Assembly: GCA_009823505.1 (NCBI GenBank)
Contig: VZQC01000392.1
Span: 2,666,217-2,730,216 of the forward strand
From: Rhizomys pruinosus
Taxonomy: Eukaryota > Chordata > Mammalia > Rodentia > Spalacidae
Direction: 5' to 3'
DNA: 64,000 nucleotides
Below are positions 43,766 to 55,014 of this stretch, one piece after another. Positions within the stretch are counted from its first letter, which is position 1, and every line of letters begins with the position of its first letter. Under the pieces are notes generated by a model. It searched no databases, had not been told where the DNA came from, and saw nothing but the letters and a program-made list of their open reading frames with translations. A program made the position numbers and the translations under genes.

Positions 43766-46046
43766 ATTGCTAATGTTGCTCTTGCTCACACGTTACACAA
43801 CACACAGTGGATATACAGATATATGTGCAGGTTATCAACTGGCCGCAGACTGGTAATGAGGCCACAGCAGGGTTCAGATAGGCCTCACTGCAGGCAGAGG
43901 TGGAGCTGATGCAGAGGCAGGCACTGCAGTGGTTAGAGTTGAAGTTCACAGTGCAGGCCAGAGGTGCTGGGGACATGGAGGTGCTGGGGTAGGGGAGGGA
44001 GCTGCTGATGGCAGGCTGGGGGGGTGCACTGCTGATGGGGTGGAGGCTGCTGCAGGGGAGAGCTGCTGAGGTGGGAGAGCTGCTGAGCAGGGCCTTAACA
44101 TTGGAGGCAAGGTACAGATTCTGGGCTAAGGTGAGGACCAAGTCCAGACGGACGGATGGACAGATGGATAGATGGATGGACAGATGGATGGATGGATGGA
44201 CAGACGGATGCACAGATGGATAGATGGATGGACAGATGGACGGACGGACAGATGGACAGATGGATGGATGGATGGATGGACAGATGGACGGATGGACGGA
44301 TGGACAGACGGATGGATGGATGGATGGACAGATGGTTGGATGGACAGATGGATGGATGGACAGATGGATGGATGGATGGATGGATGGATGGATGGACAGT
44401 GAATCAAACAGGTCACATAAGTAGTGGAGACCTAGGAGCTGAAACCTGGGGACAGTTGGGCAGTACTAGATGACAAGTCATGTGTTGGGCATGGTCCTCT
44501 CTGTAGGGGGAGTGAGGCTGTTGCACCTTTCCATTTGGTGTGTTTGTTAAGCTCTCAGGCCTATTTCAATATCCATGTGCTTGTGTGTTCCCAATCACAG
44601 TGGGGCTTTTTTTACTTTTAGGACCAAGTTATCAGTTGTGACAGGTGTCCATGTGTTCAGTGAAGTGCAGAGGTTTCCTGGCTTGACATTGGCACCATGA
44701 TGGGGACAAATGGTGCTGGTGAAATAGAGGGACCCAGGGCAAGGCCCAGCCTGCATGGTGCTGCTCACAGTGCAGTCAGAGCAGCACAGCCTGACCTTTA
44801 CAGACGCCCCTGGGGCTTTCCACTGACCTTGGGATCGAAGGCAGAGCAGACGTGGGCTCCAGGGCCACAACTGGAGTCTTGTGTGACCTAGCTCCACAGA
44901 GTCACCAGACCCAGGAGAGTAGTGAAGTGGCAGTTTGCAGTGACCCTGATGAAGGCCCAGTATGAAGCCAGAGACTAAGATGAAGGAGCAGGTGCCCTGG
45001 AGGTCCCTTGCCCTGGGGGCCCCTCTGCTAGGGACAAGCCAACACATAGGGAAGGGAGGGAGGTAAAGAGTGGGTGGGAGCTCAGGGGATGGGGGGGCAG
45101 ACATGGCACCTCAGAGAGCCATGGAGGGAGGACAGCCCCAGGCCTAGCCTGTGGGGTATTTGAAGTCTGAGTTGGAGAGGTAACCTTCTAGGGTGTGGCA
45201 CACAGGAGGGCTCTCTGCTGAGGGACCAGGCTCTGTCTCCTGGCAGCTGCACCTAAGCCCCACTCCAGGGAATGCCAAGCTTGACCAGACCTTGTGTAAG
45301 GGATGGAATCACTACAACCCATTCCAAGGGTCTGCCTGCCTCTGACAGGTGGCTCTTAGGAGAGAGGCTAACCTGTAGGTATGGGCCGGGCTGCCCATAA
45401 CCAGGACCCTCTAGCCCAGGGGGTGCCCCATGGCCCAGGGTGGGCTGGGGAGGGTTGGGGAGGGCTGGGGAGGGCTGCAAAGGATTGCAAAGCTTCTGGA
45501 CCTCCAATCAGGACCTGATGTTAACTCCACTAGAGTTCACAGGAAGAACGAGACATGGCCGAGTCAATGGAAGTGTTTATTAGGGTTCTGAGAGGCTTCA
45601 GCTACATGGCACCTGGTACCTTCCAGCAAGGGAACCCAATAAGGCCTAGACTATGGAGCAGGGTTCTCATACTAGTGACAGGGACCCCAGGAGGGGTGGG
45701 GAGAGAAAGAGAGGCAGGATGCTTTGTATTGGATGGAAGCCACTCAAACTAAGAAGAGAGGCAGGGCCTACATACAGGGCAGCTCAGGGACACTGGGAGG
45801 AAAAGTGAGAATCCCATAGGGCCAGGCCCATCAGCACTTCTGTCCCGAGGAGAGGCCACAGCAGGACTGGCTGGAGCAGGCCGGGCGGCAGAGCAGGGAC
45901 ACGGAGGAGGACGGCTGGTAGCAGCTGGGCTGGCAGGAGGAGGCACTGCAGGAGGAGGCGGGCACACAGCAGGCAGGTCTGCACACGGGGCGGCACAGCA
46001 GGGACACACTGGAGCAGGGTTTGCAGCAGACTGGCTTGCAGCAGAC
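43766..46046 (+). repeat. Segmental duplication block Y', second copy
   Basis: Direct copy of 23416-25696, with the GGAT microsatellite (44147-44401) and the 3' flank and last coding part of KRTAP10 gene C. No mismatch seen by eye. Confidence 0.93.
45576..45581 (-). promoter_or_regulatory. Polyadenylation signal of KRTAP10 gene C
   Basis: AATAAA on the - strand, 250 nt after the stop codon of gene C. Confidence 0.75.
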
Positions 46047-46805
46047 AGGGGCACAGCAGGACGACTGGCAGCATGAGGGCTGGCAGCTAGACTGCTGGCA
46101 GCAGGAGGAGGATCCAGAGCAGACGGGAGCACAGCAGACAGGCTTGCAGCAGAGGGTCACACAGCTTGGGGAGGAGCTGCAGCAAGAAGGCTGGCAGCTA
46201 GACTGCTGGCAGCAGGAGGAGGATCCAGAGCAGATGGGAGCACAGCAGACAGGCTTGCAGCAGAGGGTCACACAGCTTGGGGAGGAGCTGCAGCAAGAAG
46301 GCTGGCAGCTAGACTGCTGGAAGCAGGATGAAGATCCAGAGCAGACAGGTGCACAGCAGACAGGCTTGCAGCAGAGGGTCACACAGCTTGGGGAAGAGCT
46401 GCAGCAAGAAGGCTGGCAGCTAGACTGCTGGCAGCATGAGGAGGTTCCACAGCAGATAGGCTTGCAGCAGACAGGGACACAGCACACAGGTTTGCAGCAT
46501 AGGGATGCACAGCAGGATTGCTGGCAGGGGGAGGAACTGCAGCAAGCTGGCTGGCAGCTAGACTGCTGGCAGCATGGCATGCAGGAGCTGGTGCAGCTGG
46601 ATTGGCAGCAGGGGCTGGACTCACAGCTCACTGGGGTGCAGACGAGCGTCAGGCAGGGGGCCGGGGCACTGCAGCTGGGGGCACAGCTGAACTGGCAGCA
46701 GCTAGGGGCACAACAAGGCTCACAGTAGCTCTCTGGGCAGTTGTCCACTTGCCAGGAGGACTCAGAGCGGGCGTCGGAGCAGACAGACATGGTGGAGGTG
46801 GCCAT
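45831..46805 (-). CDS. Krtap10: Keratin-associated protein, KRTAP10 type (gene C)
   Basis: A 324-residue intronless high-sulfur hair keratin-associated protein. The start is [19 protein letters not shown]; it lacks the CLPGSCGSC insert of A and B, and its head has [16 protein letters not shown] instead of [12 protein letters not shown]. It carries three 37-residue units ([15 protein letters not shown]... to CCAPVCSG), one more than A or B, which explains its extra length. One unit has Cys-Phe (SSSCFQQ) where others have Cys-Cys. The C-terminal third ([21 protein letters not shown], ending CGLSSGQKC) is identical to gene B. The upstream region is unrelated to that of A/B. Antisense inside TSPEAR intron 1. 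Confidence 0.95.
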   Translation of the reverse strand: MATSTMSVCSDARSESSWQVDNCPESYCEPCCAPSCCQFSCAPSCSAPAPCLTLVCTPVSCESSPCCQSSCTSSCMPCCQQSSCQPACCSSSPCQQSCCASLCCKPVCCVPVCCKPICCGTSSCCQQSSCQPSCCSSSPSCVTLCCKPVCCAPVCSGSSSCFQQSSCQPSCCSSSPSCVTLCCKPVCCAPICSGSSSCCQQSSCQPSCCSSSPSCVTLCCKPVCCAPVCSGSSSCCQQSSCQPSCCQSSCCAPVCCKPVCCKPCSSVSLLCRPVCRPACCVPASSCSASSCQPSCYQPSSSVSLLCRPACSSQSCCGLSSGQKC

Positions 46806-46839
46806 GGTGGAGGTTGTAGAAGGCAGGAGGTGAACTGGG

Positions 46840-46923
46840 AAGGTGTGAGTGAGTGAGTGAGTGAGTGAGTGAGTGAGGTATGAGTGAGGTGTGAAGGTGG
46901 GTGATACTTATACGGCTATCAGG

Positions 46924-46956
<33 letters not shown>
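46840..46956. repeat. (GTGA)n and (GT)n simple repeats in the gene C promoter
   Basis: A GTGA run at about 46847-46877 and a GT run at about 46926-46955 lie on either side of the TATA element of gene C, within 150 bp of its start codon. Length changes here could alter promoter spacing. Confidence 0.9.
46907..46912 (-). promoter_or_regulatory. TATA-like element of KRTAP10 gene C
   Basis: TATAAG on the - strand about 100 nt before the start codon. Weaker and further away than the TATAAAAG of genes A and B. Confidence 0.6.
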
Positions 46957-47195
46957 GTCCCAGCTACAGTTCCTTGTTGATGTTGGGGTGACTCGCAGGA
47001 TGCCATCAATCATAAACCCCCATGACTTGCCACTCCACTTGTAAAATTCCCACAGGCTGGAGCTGAAGGGCCCAGTAGAGCCGGTGAGTCAGGTAGGAGA
47101 GTCAGTGCCCTGTGGCTCCCTCTGACCAGCTCTTGTCCCCTTTCTCTGGCTCCTTCAGTGCTCAGCTGAGCCACCAGCATATTTCACCTTATTTT
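46957..47195. other. Upstream region of gene C
   Basis: No gene or named repeat recognised. Confidence 0.4.
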
Positions 47196-47560
47196 ACATC
47201 TCCTGTATTTTTTTTTTAACATTTTTTTTTATTGATGCTTTGTGCATTTCATACATCATTTTCCAATTCAGTTCAGGCATATCTCCCCTTCCCTTCCCCC
47301 CCATCCCCACCCCAACCGAGATCATGCATTCTGCCATGACTGTCCTGCATATCTCTCTCAGTTTTTTTTTTTCCATTTTTTAGCTATAAGTGATAATCCA
47401 TGAGTACAAGCATCCTTCATGTAAAACCAATTTGCAGGCTGTTGTGCCCAAACATCCACAGCCCCACCTTCCAGCGGGGAGTGAGGGGTTGTATGTTTGA
47501 AAAGACGTACAACCATTACTACTTAAATTGTTCAGAAGGATATAACGTCTCCTGTATTTT
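47196..47560 (-). mobile_element. LINE-1 3' end, antisense
   Basis: Poly-T/A run, 'attgatgctttgtgcatttc', 'cattctgccatgactgtcct' and 'gtgataatccatgagtacaa'. It is the reverse complement of the L1 3' end at about 52040-52320. Only the terminal part is present. The short frames over it are not the L1 proteins. Confidence 0.85.
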
Positions 47561-47634
47561 AGGATGAACATTTTTACTGTAGCCCAGTGATAGTCAGGAA
47601 GCCTTTTCTGGGTTTATCAGCAAATACAGGTAAT

Positions 47635-47830
47635 AATAGTTCTCGCTTTGAGCCAGGAGTTATTCTGACTTAGTTTACAAATATTTACTCATTAACTCAC
47701 ACAACCTTGTGAGGGAGATGCTTTTGTTATTCCTAGATGGAGAAACTGAGGCACAGCCAAAAACTTGCAAAACAGTCCACCCTCATGGTCACAGGCACTA
47801 TGTGAAGGACCCTGGTTCCCTGTGTTCCTA
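47635..47830 (+). repeat. MIR SINE
   Basis: 'tatggagaaactgaggcaca'-type core ('gatggagaaactgaggcaca') with 'actcacacaaccttgtgagg' and the downstream 'cttgcaaaacagtc' segment, in MIR order. An ancient mammalian element. Confidence 0.75.
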
Positions 47831-48124
47831 ATCATCATTCTCTTGGTCTCAAGAGCAAATGTGAAAGCTCCCCTGAGAATCCAGCTCCAGCTCCAGCTGA
47901 AGAGTGGGGCATGGGCTGGGAGGGAGCAGGGCTGAGCACCAGCGATGGGGCTGATGTAAGGACAATATGGCCACATCTACCTACAAGAGGGGTCCAGGCT
48001 ATTGACAGGCAGGGTGGGGAAGGAGGTTGGTGGGAAGGGAAGTCAGAGCTCTGAGCTCCTCCTGTATTTGGAGGCTTCCTGATGGAAAGTAAGCTGTATT
48101 TAAGATGTCCTAAACCTTCCTTTT

Positions 48125-48325
48125 TAAAAATAATTATTTTTATTTTATGTCTATGAGTATACTGCATGCATATAAGCAAGTACACCCATGCATGCAGTGC
48201 CCGTGGATGCCAGAACAGGGTGATGGATACCCTGGAACTGAAGTTACAAGCAGTTATTAGCTAGCTGCCATGTGGGTGCTGGCAACTGAATCCCCTGCAA
48301 GAGCAGAGCCATCTCTTCAGCCCCC
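48125..48325 (-). repeat. B2 SINE, antisense
   Basis: T-rich tail, 'gagtatactgcatgcatata', 'gccatgtgggtgctggcaac' and 'gagccatctcttcagccc'. Confidence 0.88.
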
Positions 48326-48445
48326 ATAGACCCTTGGTTGAGATCCTGGGGTCCTACGTGATGGAGCTAGGAGGGAGCTGGAATCAAGGAAAAAAGCATT
48401 TGGCTTTGCCTAAGAACTTGGAGAACACTCGGTGGGTGAGGGGTG

Positions 48446-50560
48446 TGAGGGTTTTCATGTGAAATGTCGCTCATGATTTGAACTCAGCTCCCAGCTGCTG
48501 GTGCTATTTTGGGAGGTTGAGGGACAGTTTCAACATGGACCCAGTGGCAGACTTAGGGCTGGAGGAGCAGAGTTTGAGGGTTTTAGGGTGACTGATTCCA
48601 GGTAGTTCTCTCTGCCTCCTCCTAGTTTGCCATGATGGAGTGAACTGCACCACAAGCCCTGCCCCCACCACAGATAGAACCCCAGCCATGATAGACTGCA
48701 CTCCTTAAACTGTGTGCTCAAGTGGCCTCTCCTCCTAGATTGCATCTGCAACAGCAACAAGAAATGTAAGAGACATTGGTACCAGGAGCGAGCTGTTGCT
48801 GTGATAAACATGTGCACGTGGCTTTTGGAACTGCCTTGGGGGAGGAATGTGAACCACTTTGGAGTTATGGCTAGAGAAGTCCTTAAATTCTATCAGCTGA
48901 GTGTGATGGGCCATTCTGGTGAGAGTTCAAAGCCCCAGAGCACCAGGAAGAAGGCTTCAGGGAAGGCTCTGCCCTCGAGGCTTCAGAGGGAAGGAGGGCT
49001 CTACTGGGTACTGCACTAGAGGCCTTTCATGTTACACTCTGCAGAGAATCTGGCTGTGATTTTTTTTTTTTTTTTGGTCTTTTTGAGACAGGGTCTCCCT
49101 GTAGCCCCAGCTGTCCTGGAACTTGCTCTGTAGACCAGTCTGGCCTTGAACTCGCAAAGATCCGCCTGCCTCTGCCTCCCAAGTGCTAGGATTAAAGGCG
49201 TGCGCCACCATGCCCGGCTCTGGCTGTGATTTTTTTTTGTGTATTCTGGAAATTTGAGGGAATCTGAAATTCAAAAGAATGGACTAATTGTTTGGCAGAG
49301 GAAATTCCAAGATAGCACAGCAGTCAGGTTGTGGCAGGGTTGTTGTGTGCTGCCTTTAGCCAGGTTTATAGCAAGAATCATGAGCAGAATGTGGAGCAGG
49401 ACACTGGAAAATGCCATTGCTGGGAAAGGAGTGTGGCTGTAGCTAAAGTTGTAGATGGCTGGACAAGGCAGGTACAGACAAAGCAGCTTTCATTATCATG
49501 GGGTTTGACACCATGGAGAAACCAAGAACTTTGCACTAGGATAATGAGGGCACAACCCCAATCAATGAGTGAGGTCGCCAAGGTGTGAAAATGCAAACTC
49601 ACTTGAAAAATGTTGATTTAAAAGAAGAGAGGCTGAGTGGGAGTGGGTTGTGTCCCTGGGGTCCCTGTGTGACCTGCAGAAAAGTGTTCCCAGCCTCAGC
49701 CATGAAGATACACAGAACCTACTATAGCTGCAATGTGAGCCAGGCTGCACCTTGAGCTACCATCAGAACTTGGTGTTATCAGTGTAGCGCTGGCTTTGCA
49801 GACACATAATATGCGGGAGAGAAGTGGTCAAGGCCTACAACAAAGTTCCAGAGAAAAGCCCACAAGGCCAGGCAATAGATAGCAGACTCCCGGTATCATG
49901 CTCCTGAGAAGGCAGGGCATGAAGCTGCAAAGGTGAAACTTGAGGTTCCATGGAGACCCCAGGGTGGGGATGATTCTGGGAACACAGTGTGTCTGCTGAG
50001 GAGAGCTGTAGGCACTGAGGAGCTAGCCCAGGAGAGGCTGTGTGCACTGCAGGCAACAGGACTATAGGGGCAGAGCTGACAGGTGTGTTGGAACCCAGAT
50101 GTATTCCTGAGTTCCAGATACCAGACAGCACTGCAGTGTTTAACGTGTGCTCTGCTGGTTTTCTGTCTTCCTCTGGTGAGATCTTCCCTTGTCATCCTCC
50201 CTTTACTCCCAACTCTGTGCCAGTGTATTAGAAGCATGGAGCTTCTTATTTTGACAGGGGCCCACAGCTAAGAGCCACCTTGAGTCTCAGAGGAGGCCTA
50301 ACTGAGGCCTTTCAGTAATGCTGGAGTTGTTAAGATTATGGAGCCCCTTAGGGACCGAAGGCAGTTTGAGTTTTAAGATGGCCATGAGCATGAGGGGGAC
50401 AGTGTCATGGTTTGAATGTGAAATCTCCCCCACAGGTTCATGTTTGAACACTGAACCCCCAGCTGGTGCTGCTGTTTTGGAAGGTTGTAGAACCTTTTGG
50501 GCATAGGGCTCACCTGGCAGACAGAGTATGACAGTTTGCCAATGTCTGTGGTATAAGTAT
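48446..50560 (+). mobile_element. ORR1-type MaLR element with internal sequence
   Basis: Left LTR about 48446-48776 (the ORR1 order 'gtgaaatgtcgctcatgatt' to 'gccatgatagactgcactcc'). It is followed by 'attggtaccaggagcgagct', the usual start of MaLR internal DNA, and about 1.6 kb of non-coding internal sequence. A truncated right LTR runs from 50402 ('catggtttgaatgtgaaatc') to about 50560. A B1 is inserted at 49058-49218. No protein-coding frame survives. Confidence 0.8.
49058..49218 (-). repeat. B1 SINE nested in the MaLR element
   Basis: Antisense B1 flanked by the direct repeat 'tctggctgtgattttttt' (about 49048-49064 and 49219-49236). Confidence 0.93.
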
Positions 50561-50734
50561 TCTGCCCTAAGGCCAGAAAGGGGGAACAAGTGGGGCCTGT
50601 GCCTGGAGAATGGCCACGGGAGAGGAGACACTGCGGAGTGGTCACAAAGCCAAGGACAGTGGGGCCGAGGGTCAGCTGGTCCTCCTCACATGAGCCCTGG
50701 GCTTTAGGGGCTATCCAACATTTTGTTCACTCCT

Positions 50735-50937
50735 GTCTGTGCTGCTAAAGGCAGCACACAACAACTGTGCCACAGCCTGACTGCTGTGCTATCTTGGAAT
50801 TTCCTCTGCCAAATAATTAGTCCATTCCTTTGAATTTCAGATTCCCTCAGATTTCCAGAATACAGAGAAAAAAAATCACAGCCAGATTCTCTGCAGAGTG
50901 TAACATGAAAGGCCTCTAGTGCAGTACCCAGTATATG
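50735..50937 (-). repeat. Inverted piece of MaLR internal sequence
   Basis: Reverse complement of about 49007-49350 without the B1: 'gcagcacacaacaactgtgc', 'cttggaatttcctctgccaa', 'ctgcagagtgtaacatgaaa'. It shows the uninserted state of the B1 site. Confidence 0.85.
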
Positions 50938-51354
50938 TTTGTGTCAGTAAATGACTAACTACTCCTTGGCTCTCAGCTGCCCCCCCCCCCAACTTGTTCT
51001 CAGCTTCTGGCTCTTTCTTCATAGGCCCTCCCTAGTCCATTGGTATCCTGAGGCTGGGTGAGTAAGGACTCAGGGTCAAGTGTCTTTTCAAGAAGAAAAC
51101 TATGGGGCCACAGCAAGCTAGCACCTCATAGGAGAGGTGAGGCAGAACCCAGTGCTGTGCTACATAGACCACATAGTGAGACTTTTACAGCTTCCTTGGG
51201 CTGCCCTTAACTCTGTAGCTGTTGGCTCAGCAGGAGCGGTATCTCTCTTTCGAGGAACCTCCGCAGTATGTCCTGAATCTGCATTACCCTCCATCCCTCT
51301 GGTAATGCAGGTAGGCTCCAAACTCTGCACATCTACCAACGGTTACCTTCCTTT
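50938..51354. other. Unannotated intronic stretch
   Basis: No gene or named repeat recognised. A C10 homopolymer lies near 50982-50991. Confidence 0.35.
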
Positions 51355-51369
51355 AAAAAGCTCCTGCCC

Positions 51370-52332
51370 TCATTGAGACCACACATGCAAGTGTACAGAT
51401 GGCCTCTGGAATGCCAGAGAGTGTTACCAAAGGCCACTAAACCAATAAAGCAAATATGGGTCTCCCTGAGTCAAGCAAGACTTCACCATCAGCACCAGCT
51501 ACACCTCACCTGCCTGGAAATACTGTGCAGCAGAGGCAGCCATGTGCCTGTATATCCCAAATCTAATTGGCTATTGGCTCTCCCCTTGGAGAAATAACCC
51601 ATGGCTGATGCCACAAGCTTACATCCTCTACAGGTTAGGAGATGTTATAAGCCACAGTAAGACCCTGTCATATTTAACAGGGGGGAAAATTGTAATTCAT
51701 GGATTAACATATCCAAACATGTGTCTATGCTAAAGTAACCTACCATAACTATTAGTGCTGCTTAAATACCTATATATCTAATTGCTTGTTCTTCATTAGT
51801 AGGATCGAAAGGTTATTCCTGGACAAACTGTCAGCCCATGAAAGGAAACAGCCAGAATTGACCAGAGTCCAAGTCAACAGCTCCAGAGAGAGTGGACTGT
51901 TTTACCTCTCATCCACCTGTGCCCCTTTTCTAAGCCTAGGGAACAACCTGCGGAAGAGGGGGCGTGGTAGAATGTAAGGGCTGCGATTGGGGTGAATGGT
52001 GAAACTACAGCAATGTAGTCTGGACACTCATTTGATCAACTTGATTGAACAAACAACCTGTCACCCCCCACTGGATGGTGGGGCTGTAGGTGTTTGGGCA
52101 CAACAGCCTGCAGATAGGTTTTGCATGAAGGATGCTTGTACTCATGGATTATCACTTATAGCTAAAAATGAAAAAAAAAAACTGAGAGAAAGATGCAGGA
52201 CAGTTATGGCAGAATGCATGATCTGGGATGGGGGGGGGAGGGAAAGGGAAATAAGCCTGAACTGAATTGGAAAAAATGTATGAAATGCACAAAGCATCAA
52301 TAAAAAAAACTAATTTAAAAAAAATAAAAAAT
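51370..52332 (+). mobile_element. 5'-truncated LINE-1 insertion
   Basis: A 960-bp insertion bounded by a 15-bp target-site duplication 'aaaaagctcctgccc' (51355-51369 and 52333-52347) and ending in a short A-rich tail after 'aaagcatcaataaaaaa'. Its terminal 300 bp match the reverse complement of the L1 end at 47196-47560. The 5' part has no surviving ORF2 frame that I can read, so the truncation falls in or near the 3' UTR. Confidence 0.85.
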
Positions 52333-52399
52333 AAAAAGCTCCTGCCCGCCTAGTCGGGATGAAGTAGAATAAGTGTCGGCCATTTGTGTCTTCAGGGGA

Positions 52400-53455
52400 G
52401 AGGCGAGCATCCAGTTTTCTGTGGCTTGGTGCTGTTGTTGTGGTGTGTAGGAATTCTTGCCACATTCTAGTCATTAACCCTTCATCAGATCCACAACTTC
52501 TGGTATTTCCCATCCTGTAGACTTCTGCCTTTTGCCTTTTTCTGCAGTCCCTGTCTGCCTCTGCGTCTGTTTCCCTGTAAACTCCCCCTCCCCATAGTTC
52601 TGGGCGTCTACCCCAGGGCTGTGTGCGTGTTAGCCTACTGAGCCGCCTTCACAGCTCTTAATAATGGTCTTTGATTCACAAGATTTTTAAGATAACGAAG
52701 TCCTATTTATTCGTTTATGTTTTATTTACTTGATGACCACTTCTAGCTTTGATTTTATTTTTTTCAAGTCTTTCCTATAAGAGTACTGTGTTTTCATCAT
52801 TTCCATCTCCTCCCCTCTCCAACTCTTCCTGTGTCACTTGCTGTCAATTTCATGACCTATTTTTAAATCATTATTGTTACACACACACACACACACACAC
52901 ATGCATATATATATATATATGTACACATACTCTTCAGAGTCCTATTAGTGTGGCTCTTAGGTACATTTGTTTATGAACATGACCACTTGGGATTAGATAG
53001 CCTATCCCTGGAGAAAACGGATTCTTTTCTCAGCAGCCATTGGTTGCTTGTAGCTCTTCATCTGGAAGTGTGACCTTGGAAATCTCCACCATCCATGTTG
53101 GCATATCGATTGGTGTCATGCTTAGGCAGCTATATTGCTGAGATGTTGTGGTGTGGCTTCCCATCTCCCAGCAGGCATCCTGGTGGTTTGGCTCTTTACA
53201 GTCTTTCTGTCATTGCCCCCACTTCTGGAATGCTTTTTATGTAATATTTTAGAATCTACTGTCAAACTCAAGGTCATAAGGATTTCTCGTATATTTTCTC
53301 CAATATTTATGCTTTTAGCTATTAAAGATAGGACACTCATATGTTTTGAATTAATGTTTGTACACAGGGTGAGGTATGGGGCCAACTCCAGTCCTTTGGA
53401 TATAGAAATCTAGTTTTCCCAGCACTGTTTGCAGGGGGCACAGTTACCCCAGTGA
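52400..53455 (-). mobile_element. Old LINE-1 fragment, antisense
   Basis: 'ccacattctagtcattaacc' and 'cccatcctgtagacttctgc', then further right 'ttttagctattaaagatag', 'atgtttgtacacagggtgag' and 'ctagttttcccagcactgtt', correspond to the end of L1 ORF2 read backwards and in the right order for a single antisense fragment. Heavily mutated, no intact frame. Confidence 0.75.
52880..52925. repeat. (CA)n(TA)n microsatellite
   Basis: A CA run of about 22 bp followed by TGCATATATATA-type sequence, inside the old L1 fragment. Confidence 0.92.
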
Positions 53456-53469
53456 ATGGCCTTGACCTC

Positions 53470-53900
53470 TGTTCTAGTTTGTCTTCCATTGCTGTGACAA
53501 AACACTCTGACCGATACCAACTTGGGGAGGAAAGGGTTTATTCAGCTTATATCTCCTGGGTCACAAATTCATCACTCAGGGAGCCCAAGGCAGGAACTCA
53601 GGGCAGGAACCTGGAGGCAGGAGCTGAATCACAGGCCATGGAGGAGTGCTGTTCACTGGCTTGCTCCCCTGGCTCATGCCCAGCCTGCCTTCTTATACAG
53701 TACACAACAACCTGCCCAGGGTGGCACTACTCATTGTGGGCTGGGCCCTCCCACACTGATCGACCATCAAGACAATACTCCACAGATGTGGCCACAGGCC
53801 AATCCAATGGAGCCAATTCCCCAATTGAGGCTCCCTCAACCCAGGTGTGTCAAGTTGACACTAAAGCTATCCAGCACAACCTCCATGTCAGTAGTCACTG
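53470..53900 (+). repeat. Near-complete rodent interspersed repeat
   Basis: 'ccattgctgtgacaaaacac', 'cttggggaggaaagggttta', 'ggcaggaacctggaggcagg', 'gtgggctgggccctcccaca' and 'gtgtcaagttgacac' occur in the order known for a very common rodent repeat. I do not assign a family name. The 149- and 144-residue frames over it are repeat artefacts. Confidence 0.7.
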
Positions 53901-53970
53901 ACTCTTGCTGCAGGCTCAAGGGTCCCTGGCAGCATGCCAGAGTATTGACACTGTAGCCTTAAGTCAATCT

Positions 53971-54003
53971 TTTTTTTTTTTTTTTTTTTTTTTTTTNTTT
54001 TAA
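53971..54003. repeat. Poly-T run with an N
   Basis: About 30 T with a single undetermined base at 53997. The N most likely marks uncertain homopolymer length or a patched join. Confidence 0.9.
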
Positions 54004-54094
54004 GTTGTAATAAATATAGAACAGTTAGAGCACAAAATCTATAGATCCATGGAATAGAATAAGGACCTAGATATAATTTAAAACAAAGATACCT

Positions 54095-54262
54095 CTTTTT
54101 TTTTTTTTTTTTGTCTTTTTTGAGACAGGGTCTCCCTGTAGCTCTAGTTGTCCCGGAACTCCCTCTGTAGACCAGGCTGGCCTTGAACTCACAAAGATCC
54201 GCCTGCCTCTGCCTCCCAAGTGCTAGGATTAAAGGCGTCGGCCATCATGCCTGACTAGTCTG
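54095..54262 (-). repeat. B1 SINE, antisense
   Basis: Poly-T, 'gagacagggtctccctgtag' to 'aagtgctaggattaaaggcg'. Confidence 0.93.
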
Positions 54263-54663
54263 TCTTTAAAGTTTGGAAGTGAGCTACTCCAACCCTGTTC
54301 TTTTTCAAGTTTGCTCTGGGCATCCTGGGCCCTTAGTCTTTAGGAATTGGGGGATTAGTACTTTCATTTATGAGACAATGGCCACTAGGATTTTGATAAG
54401 GATGGCATGGACTCTATAGGTGGTTCTGGTTAAGTGTTACCATCTGACGGTGTTGCACGTGCACAGGAAGTCATTCGTTCAGTTACTGTGCGTCTTCACT
54501 GCCTTCAGCAGGGCTTTGCAGTTCTCCCCATCCCAGTCTCTCCCTGTTTGGTGAGCTACGCCGTGCTTTATTCCATTCCCTTTGGAAAGGAATTGCTTGC
54601 TTCACTTCCTCTTCAAATTGTTCATTTTTGGTGCCTTGATACACATTTGATTTTTTTCTTTGT

Positions 54664-54955
54664 AAAAAAATCAAGAGAGAGAGAGAGAGAGAGAGCACCC
54701 ACATGCCATGGCACCCATAGAAAGTCAGCGGACAACCTCAGGTGTCAGCCTTTGCTTTCTGCCTTGTTTGAGACAGAGTCTCAATCACCTCTGTGCACAC
54801 CAGTCCCACCCATGAGCTTCCAAGGGACTTCCAGTGTCCGCCTCCCATCTCCCTGTAGAAGCACTGGGATCCTGGACATGTGCGGCCACGTCTGCTTTTC
54901 ATGTGTGTTCTGGGGCTTCAAGTGCTTTACCCACTGAGCCTTCTCTCCATCCCAA
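54664..54955 (-). repeat. (GA)n and antisense B4 SINE
   Basis: A short GA run (about 54672-54696) followed by a B4-like SINE: 'gcggacaacctcaggtgtca', 'tttgagacagagtctcaatc', 'aagtgctttacccactgagc'. Confidence 0.75.
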
Positions 54956-55014
54956 CACTTTTTACTTGAGTGTGGATCATGTAGTCTGAAATGTCGCTGA
55001 ATTTTGTTGTGTCT

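Noticed and set aside
46021..46728. 235-residue + strand frame ([16 protein letters not shown] repeats) opposite KRTAP10 gene C, with similar frames opposite A and B
   Set aside because: Antisense shadow of the KRTAP10 repeats; the sense strand has the family ends, TATA box and poly-A signal.
53452..53956. 149- and 144-residue frames near 53.5-53.9 kb
   Set aside because: They fall wholly within a common rodent interspersed repeat.
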